From assembly GCA_037442465.1 (NCBI GenBank), contig JBBIQI010000184.1, forward strand, positions 1 through 6,706: a DNA stretch of 6,706 nt, in the 5' to 3' direction. The translations under genes were made by a program, and so were the position numbers. Below are positions 1 to 5,598 of this stretch, one piece after another. The notes beneath the pieces were generated by a model. The model made no database searches, was not told the origin of the DNA, and saw nothing but the letters and a program-made list of their open reading frames with translations. Numbering within the stretch: position 1 is the stretch's first letter; each line of letters opens with the position of its first letter. Source of the stretch: DSNY01 sp037442465 (lineage in GTDB: Bacteria > Pseudomonadota > Gammaproteobacteria > Burkholderiales > Burkholderiaceae_F).

Positions 1-258
1 ACCCGCTGGGTGAGCGCAGTCGAAGCCGCAAACCCCGGCCGCGCAACGCACTTGCGCGAAACAGCATCGGTGGACTGCCGGATTCAGGTTCAGACAAGCC
101 GAAGCGCCGCTCCGAGTTCGGCCCGGCTGTTCGGCCCGTCTGCGCGGCGAAATCGCCGGTCTTCGAGGTCCGCGGCACCGACCAAGGGACAGCGGGTACA
201 CGCGGGACAATCAGCGGCTGTCTTCGTTTTCTCGCGCCGCGGTGTCGAAGCGCGCTGC
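1..258. other. Gene-free stretch downstream of livF
   Basis: I see no convincing gene here. The long open frame on the plus strand that begins at the left edge continues antisense through livF and has an arginine/alanine-rich composition typical of a GC-rich shadow frame. A short hairpin lies at 40-58. The extreme left end (about 8-28, read on the minus strand as CTTCGACTGCGCTCACC) resembles dispersed intergenic repeats seen in some GC-rich bacteria, but that is only an impression. No T-rich terminator follows livF. Confidence 0.5.
40..58 (-). promoter_or_regulatory. Short inverted repeat downstream of livF, possible transcript 3' structure
   Basis: CGCGCAA (40-46) and TTGCGCG (52-58) form a perfect 7-bp stem around a 5-nt loop, about 200 nt past the livF stop. 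No run of T follows on either strand, so it is not a classical intrinsic terminator. It could be a weak 3' end structure or chance in GC-rich DNA. Confidence 0.25.
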
Positions 259-966
259 TCAGACGCCGAGATACGCGCGCTTCAGCGCCGGGCTTGCGAG
301 CAACTGCGCCGGCGTGCCGGCAAAGCGCAGCGCGCCGTTTTCGAGCACGTACGCGCGGTGCGCGATCTGCAGCGACTGGCCGACGTTCTGTTCGACCAGC
401 AAGATGGCCAGCCCCTGCGCGTTGAGCGCAGCGATCAGCACGAACAACTCCTCGACGACGCGCGGCGCAAGCCCGAGCGACGGCTCGTCGAGCACGAGCA
501 GTTTCGGCTCGCTCATCAGGCCGCGGCCGATCGCGCACATCTGCTGCTCGCCGCCGGACAGCGTGCCGGCCTTCTGCTGCGCGCGCTCGCGCAGCCGCGG
601 AAGGATGCCGAACACGCGCTCGAGGTTTTCCGCGCGGCGCGCGCGGCCACGGCGGTAGGCGCCCAGCTCCAGGTTCTCGCGCACCGTGAGGTTCGGGAAG
701 AGCATGCGCCCCTCCGGCACCTGCACGAGCCCGGCTTCGACGATGCGCGTGTAGTGCACGCGCGTAATGTCGCGGCCATCGAACTCGATGCGTCCCGCGC
801 TCGGCGCGACCAGGCCCGATAGCGCGTTGATCAGCGTCGACTTGCCCGCGCCGTTGGAGCCCAGCAGCGCGACGATTTCGCCGCTGCCGATCGCGAGCGA
901 AACGCCGCGCAGCACCTCGACCGGGCCATAGCCGGCGCGCAAACCGTCGATCACGAGCAGTGGCAT
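259..966 (-). CDS. livF: LivF-type ATP-binding protein of a HAAT/branched-chain amino acid ABC transporter
   Basis: This cytoplasmic ATPase pairs with LivG to power uptake through LivH/LivM. In the 235-residue product the Walker A GSNGAGKST is at 36-44, the Q-loop Gln at about 82, the signature LSGGEQ at 136-141 and Walker B LLVLDE at 156-161. VPEGR at 83-87 and the VEQN motif at 191-194 (Gln where most ABC proteins have the H-loop His) are typical of LivF rather than LivG. I chose the ATG at 966 because the protein then begins MPLLVIDGL, as LivF proteins usually do, and AGGGG lies 10 nt upstream. An in-frame ATG at 984 overlaps the livG stop as ATGA and would add six residues; it cannot be excluded. 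This is the last gene of the cluster, translationally close to livG. The family is certain; the transported substrate is not known. Confidence 0.93.
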   Translation of the reverse strand: MPLLVIDGLRAGYGPVEVLRGVSLAIGSGEIVALLGSNGAGKSTLINALSGLVAPSAGRIEFDGRDITRVHYTRIVEAGLVQVPEGRMLFPNLTVRENLELGAYRRGRARRAENLERVFGILPRLRERAQQKAGTLSGGEQQMCAIGRGLMSEPKLLVLDEPSLGLAPRVVEELFVLIAALNAQGLAILLVEQNVGQSLQIAHRAYVLENGALRFAGTPAQLLASPALKRAYLGV

Positions 967-980
967 ATCGTCGGAGCCCC

Positions 981-1799
981 TCATCCCGGCCCGTCGTCTG
1001 GACCCGGCGAGGGATCGGCAAACCCTGTTGTCCCGCCCGCTGCCGCCGCTCTCAGCCGCTGCGCCGTTCCGTGTCCGAGGTATGCCTCGATGACCGCCTC
1101 GTCGTGCGCGATGTCGCGCGGCGAACCCTGCGCGATCAGACGTCCGTTGGCCAGCACGTAGACATGGTCGGCGAGGTTCATCACCGCCTGCATCACGTGC
1201 TCGATCATGAAGACCGTCACGCCCGGCGCATCGGGCGTGCCGCGACGGATCGAGTCCACCACCGGCAGCATCTCGGCGACCTCCCGCGGATTGAGCCCGG
1301 CGAGCACCTCGTCGAGCAGCAGCAACTTCGGTTCGGTCGCGAGCGCGCGCGCGAGCTCCAGCCGCTTGCGGCCGGCGATCGTCAGACTCGCGGCGAGCTT
1401 GTCGAGCTGCGGCGCGAGCCCGACGCGGACGGCGACCGCGCGCGCGCGTTCGAGCGCGTCGCCGCGCCGGGCGTGATGCAGGTGCGCGCCGACCGCGATG
1501 TTTTCCAGCACCGTCTGGTTGGGAAACGGCTGCACGATCTGGAATGTGCGCGCCATCCCCAGCCGTGCGACCCGGTGCGGTGCGAGCCCCGCGAGCCGCG
1601 TCTCGCCGAAGATCACTTCGCCTTCGTCGGGCCGCAGGAAACTCGACACGATCGCAAACAGTGTCGTCTTGCCCGCGCCGTTCGGTCCGATCAGCGCGGT
1701 GATCGATCCCTGCTCGACGCCGAGCGAGACATCGTGCACGGCGAGCAGCCCGCCGAAGCGCTTCGACACGCGCGTGGCCGCGAGCAGCACCGCGTTCAC
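981..1799 (-). CDS. livG: LivG-type ATP-binding protein of a HAAT/branched-chain amino acid ABC transporter
   Basis: This is the second cytoplasmic ATPase of the transporter, 272 residues. Walker A GPNGAGKTT is at 38-46, the family motif RTFQ at 84-87, Walker B LLLLDE at 159-164 followed by the LivG-typical VLAGLNP, and the H-loop His at 201 in IEH. The signature region reads LTIAGRKRLE (139-148) instead of LSGGQ, a divergence found in part of the LivG family. The start is GTG at 1799, which overlaps the livM stop as GTGA, with GGGGA 5 nt upstream; this overlap implies translational coupling. The open frame extends much further upstream only because of GC-rich read-through inside livM. The last roughly 30 residues (rich in Ala, Gly, Pro and Asp) extend past the conserved YLGHG end and look unstructured. 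Confidence 0.93.
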   Translation of the reverse strand: MNAVLLAATRVSKRFGGLLAVHDVSLGVEQGSITALIGPNGAGKTTLFAIVSSFLRPDEGEVIFGETRLAGLAPHRVARLGMARTFQIVQPFPNQTVLENIAVGAHLHHARRGDALERARAVAVRVGLAPQLDKLAASLTIAGRKRLELARALATEPKLLLLDEVLAGLNPREVAEMLPVVDSIRRGTPDAPGVTVFMIEHVMQAVMNLADHVYVLANGRLIAQGSPRDIAHDEAVIEAYLGHGTAQRLRAAAAGGTTGFADPSPGPDDGPG

Positions 1800-2755
1800 T
1801 TCGATCCCCGCAGCCGCGCCGCCAGCGCGGCGAAAAGCCCCGCGATCCCGCGCGGCGCGAACCGCACGATCAGCACCAGCAGCGCGCCATAGATCATCAG
1901 ATTCGCGCCGGGCACGTCGCCGAAGGCGTTGCGCGTCAGATCCGACAGCAGGTGCAGTGCGAACGCGCCGACGACCGGCCCCCACACGGTGCCGATGCCG
2001 CCGACCAGCGCGCCGACCAGCGCCTCGACCGAGTAGTGCGGCCCGTAGGCAAGCCCCGGGTCGATGTAGTGCAGGTACTGCACATAGAACGCGCCGGCCG
2101 CCGCCATCATCGCGCCCGAGATCGCGATCGCGCCGAGCTTGACGCGATAGGCGTCCACGCCGAGCGCCTGAGCGGCCTCCTCGTTGTCGCGCACGGCCTG
2201 CAGCCACGCGCCGAAGCGCGAGTGCTTCAGCCACGTGCCGATCGCCAGCCCCGCGACGACGAAGGCGAGCACCACGTACAGATACCCGGCGCGCGCATCG
2301 AACTGCAGCGTCGCCGGGCTGCGCGTCAGCGGGATCTGCAGTCCGGCGCCGGCGCCGGTGAACTGGAAGGTGTTGGCGAGGATGCGGAAGATTTCGGCGA
2401 ACGCCAGCGTGGCGAGCGCAAAGTACGAGCCGCGCAGGCCGTAGCGGAAGGTCAGCGCGCCGATCGCCACGCCGACCGCCGCACCCACCGTCAGCGCCAG
2501 CGGCAGCGCCACCCACGCATTGACGCCGTATCTGACCTGCAGCACCGCCATCGCGTACGCGCCGGTGCCGAAGAACACCGCGTGCCCGAACGAGAACTGC
2601 CCGCCGAAGCCCGCCAGCACGTTCCACGCCTGCGCCATCAGCGCACCGAACAGCGCGAGCACAACAAAGTTCAGCCACGCGTCGGACGCGACGACGAGCG
2701 GCGCGAGCGCGACGACACTCGCGAACAACGCAATCGCGGCGGCGCTACGGATCAT
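1796..2755 (-). CDS. livM: LivM-type permease of a HAAT/branched-chain amino acid ABC transporter
   Basis: This is one of two different inner-membrane permease subunits that form the translocation channel with LivH. The 319-residue product is very hydrophobic, with about eight or more membrane segments. It shows the LivM motif GFGGQFSFGHA (49-59), a TGAGAGL loop (133-139) and the cytoplasmic EAA-type coupling loop GAWLQAVRDNEEAAQALGVD (182-201), which contacts the ATPases. GGIGTVWGP in the C-terminal part is also typical. I chose the ATG at 2755 (MIRSAAAIAL), which begins directly with the first membrane segment and gives the usual length, although upstream there is only a weak GAGG. Longer versions (for example from 2818 or 2935) would add an Arg-rich, non-membrane extension from the intergenic DNA and are unlikely. 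The stop overlaps the livG start. Confidence 0.92.
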   Translation of the reverse strand: MIRSAAAIALFASVVALAPLVVASDAWLNFVVLALFGALMAQAWNVLAGFGGQFSFGHAVFFGTGAYAMAVLQVRYGVNAWVALPLALTVGAAVGVAIGALTFRYGLRGSYFALATLAFAEIFRILANTFQFTGAGAGLQIPLTRSPATLQFDARAGYLYVVLAFVVAGLAIGTWLKHSRFGAWLQAVRDNEEAAQALGVDAYRVKLGAIAISGAMMAAAGAFYVQYLHYIDPGLAYGPHYSVEALVGALVGGIGTVWGPVVGAFALHLLSDLTRNAFGDVPGANLMIYGALLVLIVRFAPRGIAGLFAALAARLRGSK

Positions 2756-2936
2756 CGCGGGGCCTCGGCCCTGCCGTGCGACGCCGCCGAAGCGCCGGAT
2801 CGATCGACACCGTCCCATCGCGCGCCTGCGCGCTCTTGCCACTGCGTGTCGGGGATTTTTCGTTTTCCGAGGACGGACGATCGACGATCGGACACCCGGA
2901 CCGCAAACGAAAGGTCCCGCACGAATCGGCCGCACC
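2756..2936 (-). other. 181-bp livH-livM spacer with a short palindrome
   Basis: This gap is unusually long for a livH-livM junction, which is often only a few bases. It contains a locally T/A-richer patch around 2850-2868 and the 13-nt palindrome CGATCG-A-CGATCG (2878-2890). No small gene with a ribosome binding site is evident, and I see no convincing promoter. It may be an internal regulatory or mRNA-processing region; function is not shown by the sequence. Confidence 0.4.
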
Positions 2937-3809
2937 TCACGCCTTGCTCCCGAACAGCCCCGTCGGTCTGAACATCAGCACGAGCAGGAAGATCACGAAA
3001 ATCCCGATCTGGCCGAGGCTTTCGCCCAGGTACAGCCCCGACACCGATTCGACGACGCCGATCAGCAGCCCGCCGAGCAGCGCGCCGGCAAAGCTGCCCA
3101 TGCCGCCGAGCACGACGATCGTGAAGGCGACCAGCACGAAGCCGTTGCCAACCGTCGGGTTCACGTAGTACGCGGGCAGCAGGAAGCACGCCGCCGCCCC
3201 CAGGCACGCCAGCCCGATACCGAAGCTCATCGCGAAGACGTGCTCGACGTCGATGCCGACCAGCTTCGCTCCTTGCCGCTGCTTGGCAGCCGCGCGGATC
3301 GCGCGGCCGAGATCGGTCTTCGCCATCACGGCGAGCAGGATCGCAGCTGCCGCCAGCGCGCCGGCGAAGGCGATCGCTTTCGGCACCGCGATGAACGCGC
3401 CGGCGACGTCGATCGTCGCGAGCGACCAGCGCGTCTCGATCGTGCGCGTGTCGGCGGTGAACAGCACCAGCGCGAGGTTCTCCAGCACGATCGCGATGCC
3501 GAGCGTCACCAGCAGGATGTTCTCGTCCCTGCCGTGGCTCGCGCGGCCGATCACGAAGCGCTGCAGCACGTAGCCGAAGCCGAACATGGCTGGCACCAGC
3601 ACGACGAGGGCGGCGTACGGATCGACGCCGAAGCGCGTAAACAGCATTTGCACGCCGTACAGCGCGACCATCAGCGCCGCGCCGTGCGCGAAGTTGATGA
3701 TGTGCAGCACGCCGTAGATCAGCGTCAGCCCGAGCGCCACCAGCGCATAGATCGCGCCGGTGGCCAGCCCGTTGGCGATCGACGGCCAGAGGATCGACAG
3801 TTCGAGCAT
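2937..3809 (-). CDS. livH: LivH-type permease of a HAAT/branched-chain amino acid ABC transporter
   Basis: This inner-membrane permease is the partner of LivM. The 290-residue product has the normal LivH length and about eight hydrophobic segments. Diagnostic stretches are the N-terminal NGLATGAIYALVALGLTLIYG, the motif YGVLHIINFAHG (32-43), and the EAA-type cytoplasmic loop from DLGRAIRAAAKQ onward (166-188, ending VGIDV), which docks on the ATPases. GGMGSFAGALLGG near the C terminus and the terminal RPTGLFG are also standard. The start is the ATG at 3809; a TAG stop of another frame lies immediately before it, and the ribosome binding site is weak (GGGA about 9 nt upstream). A small hairpin (3823-3838) sits just upstream and could modulate initiation. 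The gene is separated from the binding-protein gene by an unusually long gap, so it may be translated at a lower level than that gene. Confidence 0.93.
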   Translation of the reverse strand: MLELSILWPSIANGLATGAIYALVALGLTLIYGVLHIINFAHGAALMVALYGVQMLFTRFGVDPYAALVVLVPAMFGFGYVLQRFVIGRASHGRDENILLVTLGIAIVLENLALVLFTADTRTIETRWSLATIDVAGAFIAVPKAIAFAGALAAAAILLAVMAKTDLGRAIRAAAKQRQGAKLVGIDVEHVFAMSFGIGLACLGAAACFLLPAYYVNPTVGNGFVLVAFTIVVLGGMGSFAGALLGGLLIGVVESVSGLYLGESLGQIGIFVIFLLVLMFRPTGLFGSKA

Positions 3810-3822
3810 CTACGGGTCCCAC

Positions 3823-3838
3823 TGCCCGGAGATGGGCA
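3823..3838 (-). promoter_or_regulatory. Small hairpin just upstream of livH start
   Basis: TGCCC and GGGCA form a 5-bp stem around a 6-nt loop, ending 13 nt before the livH ATG. On the transcript the loop reads AUCUCC. It is close enough to affect ribosome access at a start that already has a weak Shine-Dalgarno sequence, but a stem this short may also be chance. Confidence 0.2.
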
Positions 3839-4005
3839 AAGGGTCGGGGCAAGGGGCTGCACCGAGGTCGCGAAAGATCGCCGCTCGGACGCCCTGCAGA
3901 TGGCCCATCACTTCGTTGGTCCGGAACCGAAGCATTCGATCGCCGAGCGCCGCGGATTCCGTCGTTCGCGCCACATCCACTGCGACGTCGTCGGCGCGCG
4001 CCCAC

Positions 4006-4019
4006 CGTCGAGCTCGACG
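4006..4019. promoter_or_regulatory. Perfect 14-bp palindrome, possible operator
   Basis: CGTCGAGCTCGACG equals its own reverse complement and lies in the middle of the gap between the binding-protein gene and livH. A gapless palindrome of this length is the kind of site bound by dimeric regulators. In GC-rich DNA one such palindrome per several kilobases is expected by chance, so the assignment is weak and no regulator gene is in view. Confidence 0.25.
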
Positions 4020-4195
4020 ATCAGCGCCGGTTCGAGACAGACGGCGTCGACCACGCAGCGACCGACCTAGACACGTCGCTCGAGCCCGTGCCCACCAGGC
4101 CGACGATCGCGGAGCATCGAGCGCAACAGCCGTTCGGCGTCGGTCGAGTCGCGACGCAGACGCCTCGCGGCGATGCTTCCTTGCGTCGGCACACC

Positions 4196-4233
4196 CCCTC
4201 ACCCGTGCCCTCACTCCAGTTCCGGGGAGAGGG
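4196..4233 (-). repeat. REP-like hairpin element after the binding-protein stop
   Basis: CCCTCACTCC (4208-4217) and GGGGAGAGGG (4224-4233) form a 10-position stem with one mismatch and one G-T pair around a 6-nt loop. On the minus strand the stem begins 7 nt after the binding-protein stop. A second CCCTCAC copy lies at 4196-4202. The CCCTCAC/GGAGAGGG style matches the dispersed intergenic palindromes common in GC-rich proteobacteria. No T-run follows, so it is not a typical intrinsic terminator. By analogy with the malE-malF REP, it could protect the 3' end of the binding-protein mRNA and give more binding protein than permease. Confidence 0.5.
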
Positions 4234-4240
4234 ACAGCGA

Positions 4241-5476
4241 TCATGCTTTCCAGGGGAACACCGGCTCGGCTTCGCGAAACTCCTGCGGGACGATGACCTT
4301 GATGTCGTTTCGGAGCACCTGCGTCATCAGCGGGCGCGCGCCCTGGTTCTGGCCGTTGACGAACTTGGTCGGCCCGTACGGCATGATGTGGTTGGCGAAA
4401 GTGCTCGATTCGAGCGCGGCGATCACGTCCTCGCGCCTGGCGCTCTTCGCGCGCTCGAGCGCGTCGGCGAGCAGCCACATCGCCGTGTAGTTCATGAAGA
4501 ACTCGTACACGAAGAATCCGCCCTTCGCCTCGACGCGCTTGCGCAGCGCCGGTACGCGCTTGTCCTTCGGGTTGTACCAGTGATTGACGTCGATGATGCC
4601 GTTGGCCGCGTCCGGGAACTCCTTGACGAAGCGGTAGTTTGACGCCGCACCGCCGAGCACCGAGTAGATCGCCATCGGCACGACCTTCTGCTGGCGCATC
4701 GTGCGCACCAGCAGCGCGTATTCGTTGTAATAGTTGGCCGGGATCACGATGTCCGGATTGACCGCCTTCATTCGCAGCACGATGTTGTTGAAGTCGCGCG
4801 TCGGGTTGGCGTGCTTGACGACCTCCTTGACCTCGAAGCCGTAGGTCGGCAGCTCTTTCGCGAGCAAATTGGCGGTGCCGGTGCCGAACAGCGACTCTTC
4901 GTGCACGATCATCGCGGTCTTGGCCGGCTTGCCGGCGAGCGTGTTCAGCAAGTGCAGGTTGTGCATCGCGATCTGGGTGACGGTGCGGTAGCCGGGGCCG
5001 AGGCGGAACGTGTTCTTCAGTCCCCGCTCGACGATCTGGTCGGCCACACCGACGTCGACGATGTGCGCGATGCCGTGGCGCGCGGCCGCCTGCGTGGTCG
5101 CCAGACAGATGCTGCTGGCGTAGGCGCCGACGATCGCGGCCACGCCCGCCTCGTTCATCTTCTCGACCTCGGAAGCACCCACCTGCGGCTGGCTCTGCGC
5201 GTCGCCGAGCACCGCTTCGAGCCGCGCGCCACCCATCGACTTGATGCCGCCGGCGGCGTTGATGTCTCCGAGCGCCATCAGCGCGCCTTCGCGACACGGC
5301 ACGCCGGACACGGCCAGTGCGCCGGTGACCGGATGCAGCACGCCGACCTTGATCGCGGCGGGCCGCTGGCCGAGGACGACCGCCGGCGCGGCGAGCGTGG
5401 CCGCCCCGGCCGACAGCGCCGCGGTCTGCTTCAGGAACTTGCGCCGTGCGGGAAACCGGTTGCGATGATTGGTCAT
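4241..5476 (-). CDS. Tat-exported type 1 periplasmic substrate-binding protein of the HAAT ABC transporter
   Basis: This 411-residue protein captures the substrate in the periplasm and delivers it to LivH/LivM. Residues 1 to about 36 form a twin-arginine signal: ARRKFLKQ at 10-17, then an Ala/Leu-rich hydrophobic stretch and a probable cleavage site near APA/VLG. The mature part begins IKVGVLHPVTGALAVSG, a classic Peripla_BP_6 (LivJ/LivK-like) start. The ligand-loop region IVGAYASS (115-122), ESLFGTG and the later NYYNEY segment are consistent with the two-lobed fold. Cys61 and Cys124 could be a disulfide pair. The start is the ATG at 5476 with an excellent AAGGAG 6 nt upstream; the longer open frame upstream runs antisense-free through the spacer and into the dehydrogenase gene and is not real. 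The substrate is undetermined: branched-chain amino acids are only one possibility for this family. Confidence 0.93.
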   Translation of the reverse strand: MTNHRNRFPARRKFLKQTAALSAGAATLAAPAVVLGQRPAAIKVGVLHPVTGALAVSGVPCREGALMALGDINAAGGIKSMGGARLEAVLGDAQSQPQVGASEVEKMNEAGVAAIVGAYASSICLATTQAAARHGIAHIVDVGVADQIVERGLKNTFRLGPGYRTVTQIAMHNLHLLNTLAGKPAKTAMIVHEESLFGTGTANLLAKELPTYGFEVKEVVKHANPTRDFNNIVLRMKAVNPDIVIPANYYNEYALLVRTMRQQKVVPMAIYSVLGGAASNYRFVKEFPDAANGIIDVNHWYNPKDKRVPALRKRVEAKGGFFVYEFFMNYTAMWLLADALERAKSARREDVIAALESSTFANHIMPYGPTKFVNGQNQGARPLMTQVLRNDIKVIVPQEFREAEPVFPWKA

Positions 5477-5482
5477 TGTTGT

Positions 5483-5488
5483 CTCCTT
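5483..5488 (-). promoter_or_regulatory. Strong ribosome binding site of the binding-protein gene
   Basis: AAGGAG on the minus strand lies 6 nt before the ATG at 5476. It is the best Shine-Dalgarno sequence in the window and fixes the start at the Tat signal. It also fits high-level synthesis of the binding protein compared with the permease genes, whose sites are weak. Confidence 0.85.
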
Positions 5489-5500
5489 GGAGGTCGAACC

Positions 5501-5526
5501 GCGGCGCACCCGAACGTGCGCGCCGC
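5501..5526 (-). promoter_or_regulatory. GC-rich hairpin in the leader of the binding-protein gene
   Basis: GCGGCGC (5501-5507) and GCGCCGC (5520-5526) form a perfect 7-bp stem around a 12-nt loop. The stem ends 12 nt before the Shine-Dalgarno sequence, so the ribosome site itself stays free. It may stabilise the 5' end of a processed binding-protein message. Alternative pairings with GCAC/GTGC are possible. Confidence 0.35.
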
Positions 5527-5551
5527 ACTTGCGCGAAGGATAACGCGGCGC

Positions 5552-5580
5552 GCGCGCCCGCCGGCGAACCGACGGCGCGC
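5552..5580 (-). promoter_or_regulatory. UUCG-loop hairpin after the dehydrogenase gene
   Basis: On the minus strand GCGCGCC-GTCGG, loop TTCG, CCGGC-G-GGCGCGC folds into a 12-bp stem with one bulged G and one G-T pair. It starts 18 nt after the dehydrogenase stop. UUCG tetraloops are unusually stable. There is no T-run after it, so a pausing, processing or mRNA-protecting role (or Rho-assisted termination) is more likely than intrinsic termination. Together with the second hairpin at 5501-5526 it fills most of the 122-bp gap before the binding-protein gene. Confidence 0.45.
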
Positions 5581-5598
5581 GACCCCTCGTGCCGGTGC

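Larger units (their letters stand above)
3810..4240. other. 431-bp gene-free gap between binding-protein gene and livH
   Basis: I could not support any gene here on either strand. The open frames that cross it are continuations or shadows of neighbours with Arg/Ala-rich translations. Structural elements I can see, from the binding-protein side, are a REP-like hairpin (4208-4233) with a second CCCTCAC copy at 4196-4202, a perfect 14-bp palindrome CGTCGAGCTCGACG (4006-4019), and a small hairpin TGCCC/GGGCA (3823-3827 with 3834-3838) just upstream of livH. No clear -35/-10 pair is visible on the minus strand. It could be an untranslated spacer of one long transcript, or contain an internal promoter of a type not recognisable by eye. 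Confidence 0.55.

Noticed and set aside
233..254. CGCGC/GCGCG inverted repeat right after livF as a terminator
   Set aside because: The stem is only 5 bp with a 12-nt loop, and on the transcribed strand it is followed by A-rich, not T-rich, sequence.
10..822. Long plus-strand open frame at the left end
   Set aside because: It runs antisense through livF, is Arg/Ala-rich without any recognisable domain, and livF on the other strand has full ABC motifs.
2520..4070. 516-residue plus-strand open frame across livM and livH
   Set aside because: It is antisense to two clear permease genes; composition (Arg, His, Gln, Asp-rich) is typical of the complement of hydrophobic membrane-protein codons.
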